Source: Microbacterium ginsengiterrae (GTDB lineage Bacteria > Actinomycetota > Actinomycetes > Actinomycetales > Microbacteriaceae). From it: 64,000 nucleotides of DNA. Each line of letters begins with the position of its first letter. Position 1 is the stretch's first letter. A program made the translations under genes and the position numbers. A model generated the notes under the pieces. It was not told the DNA's origin. It saw only the letters and a list, made by a program, of their open reading frames with translations, and searched no databases. Location: NCBI RefSeq assembly GCF_014205075.1, contig NZ_JACHMU010000001.1, positions 1,612,001 to 1,676,000 of the forward strand. Reading direction: 5' to 3'. Below, one piece after another: positions 42,776 to 48,525 of this stretch.

Positions 42776-44175
42776 CAGGCCTCGATCCCGCGGCCCGCGC
42801 GGCGTGAGAAGATCGTGCCCGCAATCGCGATGACGGCGAACGTGAACATGAGCGTGCGGGCCGCATGCACCATGTCGGGCAGGGCGAAGTTCACGATCAT
42901 GCCCGCTAGGGTCGCGCTGAACGCCTGCGCGATGATGAGCACGGTGTTGATCGCGGCGGCCGCTTTCGCGCCTTCGTCCTCATCCGTTGTGCTGCCGAGC
43001 GCGGCGACCGTGAGGTGCGGGAATGCCAGGCCGATACCGCTGCCTGCACAGAAGAGCGTCACGAACCACAACACGAGCACGGTCACAGATGGCCCATTGA
43101 GTTGCAGTGCCCCGTAGGCGGCGAGCCCCAGCCCGACGACAACAGGGCCGACGACAATGAGTGACCGTTGGGCCGCTGCACTCGAAACGTTGGCTGAGAA
43201 CACCTGCACGATCGACCATCCGAACGAGAGCGCCGCACCGAGCAGCCCGGCAACGAGCGGGCCCATGAGCCCGATCTCTTGCCCGAAGAGTGGCACGAAG
43301 GCCTCCGTCCCGATCGCGAAGGCGAAAACGGCGACGGTCAGGTACACCGCGGCCAGCGGTGAACGGGGGTCGAATGCGATCCGCGGCAGAATGCCTTTCG
43401 TGCTGCGCTTCTCGTAGGCGATGAAGAGCAGAGCAAGGACGACGCCCGCTGCGAAAGCGAGCACGGTGCCCAGGCCAACCGGCAGAACGCTCGCAATCGC
43501 GATCGCGATGACACCGCTGCCGACGAGGCCGAGCGAAACCCACGGCACGACCTCCTCGGAGCGACCACGCTCGGTGCGCGGAAGCGCCTTCATAGCGACG
43601 AAGCTCAGCAAAACTGCGGCGCCGGCGAGGCAGATGAAGTTGAGCCGCCAGGCACCGAACTGTGCGAACAGCCCGCCAACGAGTGGGCCGAGGATGTTTC
43701 CGACACCCCACATCGCAGAGACGAGCGCTGCGCCACGCGCCCAGAGCCGTTCGGGGAGCGCGCGCTGCAGCATGACGTAGCCGAGCCCGGCAAGGAGCCC
43801 GCCCCCGAGACCCTGCACAGCACGACCTGTCAGAAGCACCGGCATTGTCGGGCTCGCAGCACAGATGAGCGAGCCGAGCGCGAATGTGCCGAGCGCGATG
43901 AGATACGCGCCGGTCGCGCCCCAGCGCATGAGTACGCGACTGACGAGCATTGAGGTGACGATCGAGGCCAAGAGGAACGCCGTCATGGTCCATGCGTAGA
44001 GTTCCATTCCACCGATCTCGCCGACGATCGTGGGCAGGAGGCTCGTGGTGAGGTAGACGTTGCTCGCCTCGATGAGCACGCCACCGGCGAGCACGAGAGC
44101 GATGGGCGCGTTGCGCCCTGTGAGCAGTTCGCGCCATGTTCCCGTGCCGGTCTGTACTGGTGTGCTGTCGGTCAT
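42775..44175 (-). CDS. MFS efflux transporter (14-TM DHA2-like), SoxR-box controlled
   Basis: 466 residues from ATG 44175. The frame is open to GTG 44250, but that codon lies in the -10 element, so a start there is ruled out. About 14 hydrophobic segments, with APIALVLAGGVLIEASNVYL, ALVSAMWGVGNILGPLVGGLFAQFGAWRL (motif C) and GRAVQGLGGGLLAGLGYVML. The leader is about 67 bases from the predicted start of transcription. First gene of the six-gene reverse operon and the most direct SoxR target. It probably exports a redox-active antibiotic or dye. Confidence 0.85.
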   Translation of the reverse strand: MTDSTPVQTGTGTWRELLTGRNAPIALVLAGGVLIEASNVYLTTSLLPTIVGEIGGMELYAWTMTAFLLASIVTSMLVSRVLMRWGATGAYLIALGTFALGSLICAASPTMPVLLTGRAVQGLGGGLLAGLGYVMLQRALPERLWARGAALVSAMWGVGNILGPLVGGLFAQFGAWRLNFICLAGAAVLLSFVAMKALPRTERGRSEEVVPWVSLGLVGSGVIAIAIASVLPVGLGTVLAFAAGVVLALLFIAYEKRSTKGILPRIAFDPRSPLAAVYLTVAVFAFAIGTEAFVPLFGQEIGLMGPLVAGLLGAALSFGWSIVQVFSANVSSAAAQRSLIVVGPVVVGLGLAAYGALQLNGPSVTVLVLWFVTLFCAGSGIGLAFPHLTVAALGSTTDEDEGAKAAAAINTVLIIAQAFSATLAGMIVNFALPDMVHAARTLMFTFAVIAIAGTIFSRRAGRGIEA

Positions 44176-44248
44176 TGCGTTCCAATCGCCGAGTCGGATG
44201 GAGCGGCCCATCGCTGCCGCGAAGTGCCGTGAAAGCTCGATTGTCGCC

Positions 44249-44279
44249 ACGCTAATACCTCAAGTAGACTCGAGGTCAA
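44249..44279 (-). promoter_or_regulatory. SoxR-box promoter of the efflux operon
   Basis: Reverse strand: -35 TTGACC (44279-44274), 19-base spacer, -10 TAGCGT (44254-44249). The SoxR-like dyad CCTCAAGTAGACTCGAGG (44258-44275) lies in the spacer and matches the known SoxR consensus CCTCAAGTTAACTTGAGG at 15 of 18 positions. The over-long 19-base spacing is typical of MerR-family activation by DNA distortion. soxR itself begins 18 bases away on the other strand. Confidence 0.85.
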
Positions 44280-44296
44280 GTGAAGTGGAGACGTTC

Positions 44297-44731
44297 GTGG
44301 AACCTGAAGACCTGCTCGCCATCGGCGAGGTCTCACGCCGCACAGGCGTGCCCGTCTCAGCCCTGCACTTCTACGAGCAGCTCGGACTCATCTGCTCAAC
44401 CCGAACAGCAGGAAACCAGAGACGCTACCGCCGCCACATGATCCGCCGCATCTCGTTGATCGTCGTCGCAAAGCGCCTCGGGATCTCACTCGACCAGGTC
44501 GGCGAAGTCTTCACAACACTCCCACTCGACGACACGCCAACGCAGGCCGACTGGAAGCGCGTCGCCAAACTCTGGCGCGAGGAAATCGCCGCACGCCGCA
44601 AGCAACTCGAAAACCTACAGCGCGAACTGACCGGGTGCATCGGCTGCGGCTGCCTCTCCCTCAACGCATGCCGACTCCTCAACGCTGACGACGAACTCGC
44701 CGCTGAGGGCCCTGGCCCCCGACGCATCTAG
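44297..44731 (+). CDS. soxR: SoxR redox-sensing regulator (MerR family, [2Fe-2S])
   Basis: 144 residues from GTG 44297 (GTG 44285 possible; GTGGAG serves as ribosome site). MerR HTH: LLAIGEVSRRTGVPVSALHFYEQLGL, NQRRYRR. A dimer helix follows, then the cluster motif CIGCGCLSLNAC, that is C-x2-C-x-C-x5-C, the [2Fe-2S] ligands that define SoxR. In actinobacteria SoxR responds to redox-active compounds rather than general superoxide. It lies divergent from the efflux operon with a SoxR box between, and a second SoxR box precedes 46172. Confidence 0.95.
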   Translation: MEPEDLLAIGEVSRRTGVPVSALHFYEQLGLICSTRTAGNQRRYRRHMIRRISLIVVAKRLGISLDQVGEVFTTLPLDDTPTQADWKRVAKLWREEIAARRKQLENLQRELTGCIGCGCLSLNACRLLNADDELAAEGPGPRRI

Positions 44732-45588
44732 CCGCGCCGCGGCGATCCGGCGAGCCACTCCCCCAGAGCGGCGGAGACCGCGTCCGGGCTCTCGAGGGGC
44801 GCCAGGTGCCCGACCCCCGCCAGTTCGACCACCTCCGGGAGCCCCGGGAGCCTGGACCGGAGCTCGTACGCCTGTCGGATCGGGATCCACGGGTCGTCGG
44901 AGCCCCAGCCGATCCGCGTCGGGCACCGCACCTCCCCGAGGCGACTCGCCACCGGGCGGGTGTCGGCGGGGTCGAGCGCGGCGATCTGCCGGTAGAAGGC
45001 GGCCTGCCCTCCGCCCAGCCACGGGCGCACGAGCGCATCGACGTCCTCGGCCGGCACCGGTTGCCGGATCGCCCCGGCGATGTACTCCCTGACCAGAGCC
45101 GCGTGCAGCTCGGGCGGCAGCCGGGCGAAGACGTCGGCGTGCTCCGCGACCAAGCGGAAGAAGGAGGAGCCCCAGGGGTCGAGCACGACCGCGTCCCAGA
45201 GGAACAGGTCCGCGTACTCGATGCCGTGCAGCAGGTGCGCCCCGAGAGCCACCGCGCCGCCGATGTCGTGCGCGACGGCGTGCGGCCGCTGCAGCCCCCA
45301 TGCCTCGCAGAGCCCGGCGAACCGCCGTGCCTGCGACCGCAGGTCCACCGCCACTGGCGGCCCGCTCGCGGACCCGCCGTACCCCGGCATGTCCCAGAGG
45401 AACACGCGGGAGTGCCGGCCGAGATCGCGCGCCACCCGGTCCCACACCCGCGAGGACCAGGGGGTCCCGTGGCAGAGGACGACCTCGCCGCTCACGGGCC
45501 CGGCCGGTTCGAGGACGCGGGTGGCGATCGTCGTCCCGTCGACGACGACGGGCACCGGATCGGACAGCGGGATCTCGCGTGGCATCAT
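44728..45588 (-). CDS. alpha/beta hydrolase under MerR-type promoter
   Basis: 286 residues from ATG 45588. HGTPWSSRVW is the oxyanion region, VFLWDMPGYGGSASG the next strand, and AHDIGGAVALGAHLL carries Asp in the nucleophile place (H-D-I-G-G), the pattern of haloalkane dehalogenases and epoxide hydrolases. The late His is in LAGVGHLAPLE. The predicted start of transcription falls at the ATG, so the mRNA is probably leaderless; GTG 45597 lies in the -10. Divergent from the MerR gene at 45643. Its stop overlaps the soxR stop in the opposite direction. Confidence 0.85.
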   Translation of the reverse strand: MMPREIPLSDPVPVVVDGTTIATRVLEPAGPVSGEVVLCHGTPWSSRVWDRVARDLGRHSRVFLWDMPGYGGSASGPPVAVDLRSQARRFAGLCEAWGLQRPHAVAHDIGGAVALGAHLLHGIEYADLFLWDAVVLDPWGSSFFRLVAEHADVFARLPPELHAALVREYIAGAIRQPVPAEDVDALVRPWLGGGQAAFYRQIAALDPADTRPVASRLGEVRCPTRIGWGSDDPWIPIRQAYELRSRLPGLPEVVELAGVGHLAPLESPDAVSAALGEWLAGSPRRG

Positions 45589-45595
45589 GGGTTCC

Positions 45596-45626
45596 ACGCT
45601 AGAACTTCAGGTCGACCTGAAGTCAA
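45596..45626 (-). promoter_or_regulatory. MerR-type promoter of the hydrolase gene
   Basis: Reverse strand: -35 TTGACT (45626-45621), 19-base spacer, -10 TAGCGT (45601-45596). The spacer region holds the perfect palindrome ACTTCAGGTCGACCTGAAGT (45604-45623). The layout is the same as at the two SoxR boxes but the operator sequence differs, fitting the separate MerR regulator encoded next to it. Confidence 0.8.
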
Positions 45627-45642
45627 GCGGGAGGGGGTCGGC

Positions 45643-46065
45643 ATGAAGATCGGCGAGGCCGCGCGACGGACCGGGGTCGCCGCCCACGTGCTCCGGCACT
45701 GGCACGCCTCCGGGGTCGTCGTTCCGGATCGGACCGCGTCCGGGCACCGGGAGTACACGGAGGAGCACCTCCGTCGCGCGCACGTCGTGCGGGCCTGCCA
45801 GGGCGTCGGCATGAGCCTGCCCGAGATCCGGGCGGTGCTCACGCGGGACGATGCCAGCCGGGCCGAGGTCATCGGGGCGAGGCTGCTCCGCATCCGGGCG
45901 CAGCGCGCCGGGCTCGAAGCCGCCGAGCGCTTCCTCGAGCACGTCATCGGCTGCACGCACGACCTCCTCACCCGATGCGAGGCGTGCACGGAGTACGCCC
46001 GGACGTCGCCGCACGCGGCGACGGGAGGAGCGCCCGCCGGACGGCCCGCGGCCGACGGCGCCTAG
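45643..46065 (+). CDS. MerR-family regulator (non-SoxR)
   Basis: 140 residues from ATG 45643 (GGGAGGGGG ahead). HTH: MKIGEAARRTGVAAHVLRHW, SGHREYTEEHLRRAHVV. The C-terminal part FLEHVIGCTHDLLTRCEACTEYAR has three Cys (C-x7-C-x2-C), a different spacing from the SoxR cluster, perhaps for metal or thiol sensing. A Gly/Pro/Ala tail follows. It reads the palindrome at 45604-45623 and probably activates the divergent hydrolase. Confidence 0.88.
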   Translation: MKIGEAARRTGVAAHVLRHWHASGVVVPDRTASGHREYTEEHLRRAHVVRACQGVGMSLPEIRAVLTRDDASRAEVIGARLLRIRAQRAGLEAAERFLEHVIGCTHDLLTRCEACTEYARTSPHAATGGAPAGRPAADGA

Positions 46066-46101
46066 CCCGCAGCGCATCCGGCGATCTCGGTTGCCCCCCC
46101 C

Positions 46102-46132
46102 TTGACCTCAAGCGCACTTGAGGTCCTAGCGT
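46102..46132 (+). promoter_or_regulatory. SoxR-box promoter of the imine-reductase-like gene
   Basis: -35 TTGACC (46102-46107), 19-base spacer, -10 TAGCGT (46127-46132). CCTCAAGCGCACTTGAGG (46106-46123) is a SoxR box, with outer arms identical to the consensus. It is the same -35, spacing and -10 as at 44249-44279, in the other direction. Confidence 0.85.
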
Positions 46133-46171
46133 GCACGTCATCTTGGTTTTGTTCACGAGAGGGAACGTTCG

Positions 46172-47065
46172 ATGATGACGAAGAATGCTGTGACTGTTCT
46201 GGGGCTGGGATCGATGGGCTCTGCGCTCGCGAGCACCTTGATCGAGCGGGGCTACCGCACGACAGTGTGGAACCGCACCCCGGCCAAAGCCGACCCGTTG
46301 GCAGCGAAAGGCGCGATCGTTGCAACAGCGGCAGCAGAAGCGGTCGCCGCCAGCCCGCTGACCGTCATGAGTTTACTCGATCGCACTGCCGTAACCGAGG
46401 TGCTGAATAGCATCACCCATGTTGTTGCCGGCGCGGTCATCGTCAACCTCACGAGCGGCTCGCCCGCGGATGCGAGGCACAACGCCGAGTGGGCTCGTGA
46501 GCACGGGGCAAAGTACATCGGCGGCGCACTGCTCGGCGACCCGTCGTATGCCGGAACCGCATCGATGAAGGTCTCACTCAGTGGTGATCGGGGCGTTTTC
46601 GACGCACACCGTTCCACGATCGAAGAACTCGGCACGGCGACCTTCTACGGCGAAGATGCCGGGCTCGCTGCCGTGGAGTTCATGGCTCAGGTAGCAATCG
46701 GCTACGAGTTTCTGATCGGCCTGCTGCACACCTTCCAGCTCGTTCACACCGAGGGCGTCGATGTTGAGGAGTTCGCCGCTCGTGCTGCAGAAACGATGAC
46801 TGGGTACGCGCCACTGGTCTCCATGTTCGGTGCCGCCATCGCGAGCGGCGACTACGCCCCAGACCTCGGCGACCTCAACGTGCAAGTCGCCCTCATGGAC
46901 GACTTGATCGATCATCGCGAAGCAGCCAGTGTCGACACGACCCGCATGCGCGAGGTGCGAACGCTCATGCAACGCCGAATTGCCGACGGGCACGGCGACG
47001 AAGGCTTTTCCAGTTTGTTCGAACTTCTCGGTTCGCGACAGACATCTTCCGAGAACGGGAGGTGA
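46172..47065 (+). CDS. NAD(P)-dependent oxidoreductase, imine reductase/6PGDH-like
   Basis: 297 residues. The N-terminal Rossmann domain has VTVLGLGSMGSALASTLIERG and TTVWNRTPAKADPL (the N-R-T that prefers NADP). Then VNLTSGSPADARHNAEWAREHG, GGALLGDPSYAGT and a helical C-terminal half with FMAQVAIGYEFLIGLLHTFQ. This is the beta-hydroxyacid dehydrogenase-like group to which imine reductases belong. The usual catalytic Lys or Tyr/Asp cannot be placed with certainty. ATG follows GAGAGGGAACG. Under a SoxR-box promoter, so probably induced by redox-active compounds, perhaps to reduce them. Confidence 0.85.
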   Translation: MMTKNAVTVLGLGSMGSALASTLIERGYRTTVWNRTPAKADPLAAKGAIVATAAAEAVAASPLTVMSLLDRTAVTEVLNSITHVVAGAVIVNLTSGSPADARHNAEWAREHGAKYIGGALLGDPSYAGTASMKVSLSGDRGVFDAHRSTIEELGTATFYGEDAGLAAVEFMAQVAIGYEFLIGLLHTFQLVHTEGVDVEEFAARAAETMTGYAPLVSMFGAAIASGDYAPDLGDLNVQVALMDDLIDHREAASVDTTRMREVRTLMQRRIADGHGDEGFSSLFELLGSRQTSSENGR

Positions 47066-47102
47066 TTCGAGAAGGATCGCATGAACCCGACCGACCGACC
47101 GG

Positions 47103-47248
47103 CTAGCTAAGCCGCTGAGCCGCATACTCAAGCAGATCGAAAATGGCCTCGTCCGGTGAGCCATCGCTGGTGAGCAACGGGTAGCCAAGCTCGGGGATCA
47201 GCGCCTGCAGATCGACCGTCAGCGCCTCGACGTTGGTGCCGCAGACAC
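47103..47248 (-). pseudogene. 3' fragment of an unknown gene at the island's right end
   Basis: Reverse frame from the junction: VCGTNVEALTVDLQALIPEL, GYPLLTSDGSPDEAIFDLLE, YAAQRLS and stop at 47105-47103. About 48 residues of a helical C-terminus, not recognised. Its 5' part is missing at the junction, mirroring the cut methyltransferase fragment at the left end; both fragments point into the island. Confidence 0.5.
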
Positions 47249-47253
47249 CGTTC
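47249..47253. repeat. right 5-bp direct repeat CGTTC flanking the island
   Basis: Second copy of the CGTTC at 29822-29826. Together they mark the insertion junctions in the methyltransferase gene. Confidence 0.7.
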
Positions 47254-47443
47254 CGGATTCGAGCACGGAGGCGTCCGTGTCGATGGCCGTCACCTGCGGG
47301 ATGCGGCGGTGCAGGTCGGCCGCGAGGAGGCCGTTCCCCGTGCCGACGTCGAGGGCGGTGCGGGCGCCCGGAGGAACGGCGTCGAGAATGCGGCGGTGAT
47401 AGTGGATGTTGTTGTTCCATCGCGCCGCGGATCCATCCGTCAT
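47254..47443 (-). pseudogene. 5' part of the methyltransferase gene split by the island
   Basis: From ATG 47443: MTDGSAARWNNNIHYHRRIL, then TALDVGTGNGLLAADL, the SAM-binding motif I, and VTAIDTDASVLES with the acidic residue that ends motif II strand. Then the frame hits the island. Continued at 29826 it reads GTRARHEDQGVTWIHGD and on to a complete class I methyltransferase of 203 residues. The host gene lay between the membrane protein gene at 47485 and the AhpD-like gene at 28880. Confidence 0.85.
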
Positions 47444-47484
47444 CCGGATATCGTCCCCGTGCGCGACGTCGAACGCAACGGTGG

Positions 47485-47793
47485 TCAGCGGTTCCCGGCG
47501 AGACGTCCTCGGGCGACGCGGTTGTTGTGGATCAGGATGACCACGAGTGCTGCGACAGGGCCGGCGAGGATGACGATGAAGGGCCAGAACCAGGCGGTGG
47601 TGCTGAGGAGCGCGGCAGCGAGGACGATAAGGCCGGCGCCGACGGCGCGCATCGCGATCGATCCGGCCGGTGCTGTTCCCGGGTTTCGGGAGAACGGGAT
47701 CTCCGTCGACGGGTTGGCGCGAACGGTCCTGGCGAGAGCGGTGTGGAAGAGCGCGACTCCCGCGATCGCAGAGAGCAGACCGGCCAGGAACAT
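47485..47793 (-). CDS. small hypothetical membrane protein
   Basis: 102 residues with three likely hydrophobic segments: MFLAGLLSAIAGVALFHTAL at the N-terminus, AMRAVGAGLIVLAAALL and WPFIVILAGPVAALVVILIH, then a basic tail (NNRVARGRLAGNR). Not recognised as a named family. It lies upstream of, and in the same direction as, the interrupted methyltransferase gene (41 bases), so the two were probably co-transcribed with the AhpD-like gene before the insertion. Confidence 0.6.
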   Translation of the reverse strand: MFLAGLLSAIAGVALFHTALARTVRANPSTEIPFSRNPGTAPAGSIAMRAVGAGLIVLAAALLSTTAWFWPFIVILAGPVAALVVILIHNNRVARGRLAGNR

Positions 47794-47841
47794 GTGGTCG
47801 AGGGTATCAACCGGGGGGAGTGCGTGGGGGTGACGCTTCGG

Positions 47842-47889
47842 CTCGCTGCGCTCGCTCAGCGCGTTTCGTCTCGCTGCGCTCGCTCAACG
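47842..47889. repeat. two copies of a CTCGCTGCGCTCGCTCARCG repeat
   Basis: CTCGCTGCGCTCGCTCAGCG (47842-47861) and CTCGCTGCGCTCGCTCAACG (47870-47889) differ at one base. Similar TTTCGTCTCGCTGCGCTCGC units occur between genes in many Microbacteriaceae genomes (from memory), so this is likely a dispersed intergenic repeat. The rest of 47794-48000 holds only this and a terminator. Confidence 0.6.
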
Positions 47890-47938
47890 ACCCGCGGGAC
47901 GGGCGGCGCGTGGGAAGAGGAGGCGCGGAGGGCAAAGC

Positions 47939-47973
47939 AAAACCCCCGCCATGTAGAAGCTAGGCGAGGGTTT
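47939..47973 (-). terminator. terminator after tRNA-Phe
   Basis: On the reverse strand AAACCCTCGCC pairs with GGCGGGGGTTT (one G-bulge or mismatch), followed by TTGCTT. It lies 28 bases past the tRNA-Phe 3' end and would end the tRNA transcript. Confidence 0.7.
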
Positions 47974-48000
47974 CTGGGCCGACTGTAATGATCGACCTTG

Positions 48001-48073
48001 TGGCTCCGACGGGCGTCGATCCCGTGACCTCACGATTTTCAGTCGTGCGCTCTACCAACTGAGCTACAGAGCC
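48001..48073 (-). tRNA. tRNA-Phe (GAA)
   Basis: Reverse strand GGCTCTGTAGCTCAGTTGGT... folds as a cloverleaf: acceptor GGCTCTG/CGGAGCC with one wobble or mismatch, D-loop AGCTCAGTTGGTAGAGC, anticodon GAA in CGACTGAAAATCG, and T-arm CGGGATCGACGCCCG with a T-loop slightly unlike GTTCGA. Discriminator A; no encoded CCA. Confidence 0.95.
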
Positions 48074-48145
48074 ATGCGGCACATCGTAAAACTGCCGCAT
48101 CCTAGACGAAAGGCCCTCTTCGAAAAAAGGGCCCGTCGCATAGAG

Positions 48146-48219
48146 CGACCCTGACGGGACTTGAACCCGCGACCTCCGCCGTGACAGGGCGGCACGCTAA
48201 CCAACTGCGCTACAGGGCC
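48146..48219 (-). tRNA. tRNA-Asp (GTC)
   Basis: Reverse strand GGCCCTGTAGCGCAGTTGGT..., anticodon GTC in GCCCTGTCACGGC, T-arm GCGGGTTCAAGTCCCGT, discriminator G. 74 bases; no encoded CCA. Second of a three-tRNA reverse cluster. Confidence 0.95.
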
Positions 48220-48246
48220 ATACTTTTTAAATTGTATCGGATGGAG

Positions 48247-48319
48247 TGACCCCAACGGGATTCGAACCCGTGCTACCGCCGTGAAAGGGCGGCGTCCTAG
48301 GCCGCTAAACGATGGGGCC
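48247..48319 (-). tRNA. tRNA-Glu (TTC)
   Basis: Reverse strand GGCCCCATCGTTTAGCGGCC..., anticodon TTC in CGCCCTTTCACGGCG, T-arm ACGGGTTCGAATCCCGT, discriminator A. 73 bases; first gene of the Glu-Asp-Phe cluster, a common actinobacterial order. Confidence 0.95.
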
Positions 48320-48525
48320 GAAGGACGTCCCGGGGGACTTCCTTGCCGACGCTCAAGCATAAGGGATATCTCGACCAAAACACCAATCGAGGGCGAGCCT
48401 CCGCGCCGCCCGGGCGTTTCGGGCGGACGATGAAGAGCGCACACGACCCGCTGCATACCATTTTCTGTTGCGGATGTTAAAGATGTTGTTAGTGTGTCAT
48501 GTGTGAATTCGGTGGAAGGGGCCGT

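Larger units (their letters stand above)
29827..47253. mobile_element. 17.4 kb genomic island inserted in a methyltransferase gene
   Basis: The two parts of a single methyltransferase gene lie at the flanks, a CGTTC direct repeat marks both junctions, and removing this segment restores a 203-codon frame. Inside are efflux genes, regulators, hydrolases and nested insertion sequences, with base composition that varies along its length. No integrase, relaxase or tRNA attachment site is present, and genes at both ends are cut. It therefore looks like a fragment of a larger element, or a piece taken in by recombination or by a transposase acting from outside, rather than a self-moving island. Confidence 0.8.

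Noticed and set aside
42775..44250. GTG 44250 as start of the SoxR-controlled MFS gene
   Set aside because: The codon is part of the predicted -10 element, so it would not be in the mRNA; ATG 44175 fits.
29827..47253. Island entry by tRNA-targeted integrase
   Set aside because: The tRNA genes at 48001-48319 lie outside the boundaries, no integrase gene is present, and the joint is within a methyltransferase gene.
48320..48525. Possible c-di-AMP (ydaO) riboswitch before the M23 peptidase gene
   Set aside because: Such switches precede some actinobacterial wall hydrolase genes, but the leader here is short and lacks the expected conserved core.
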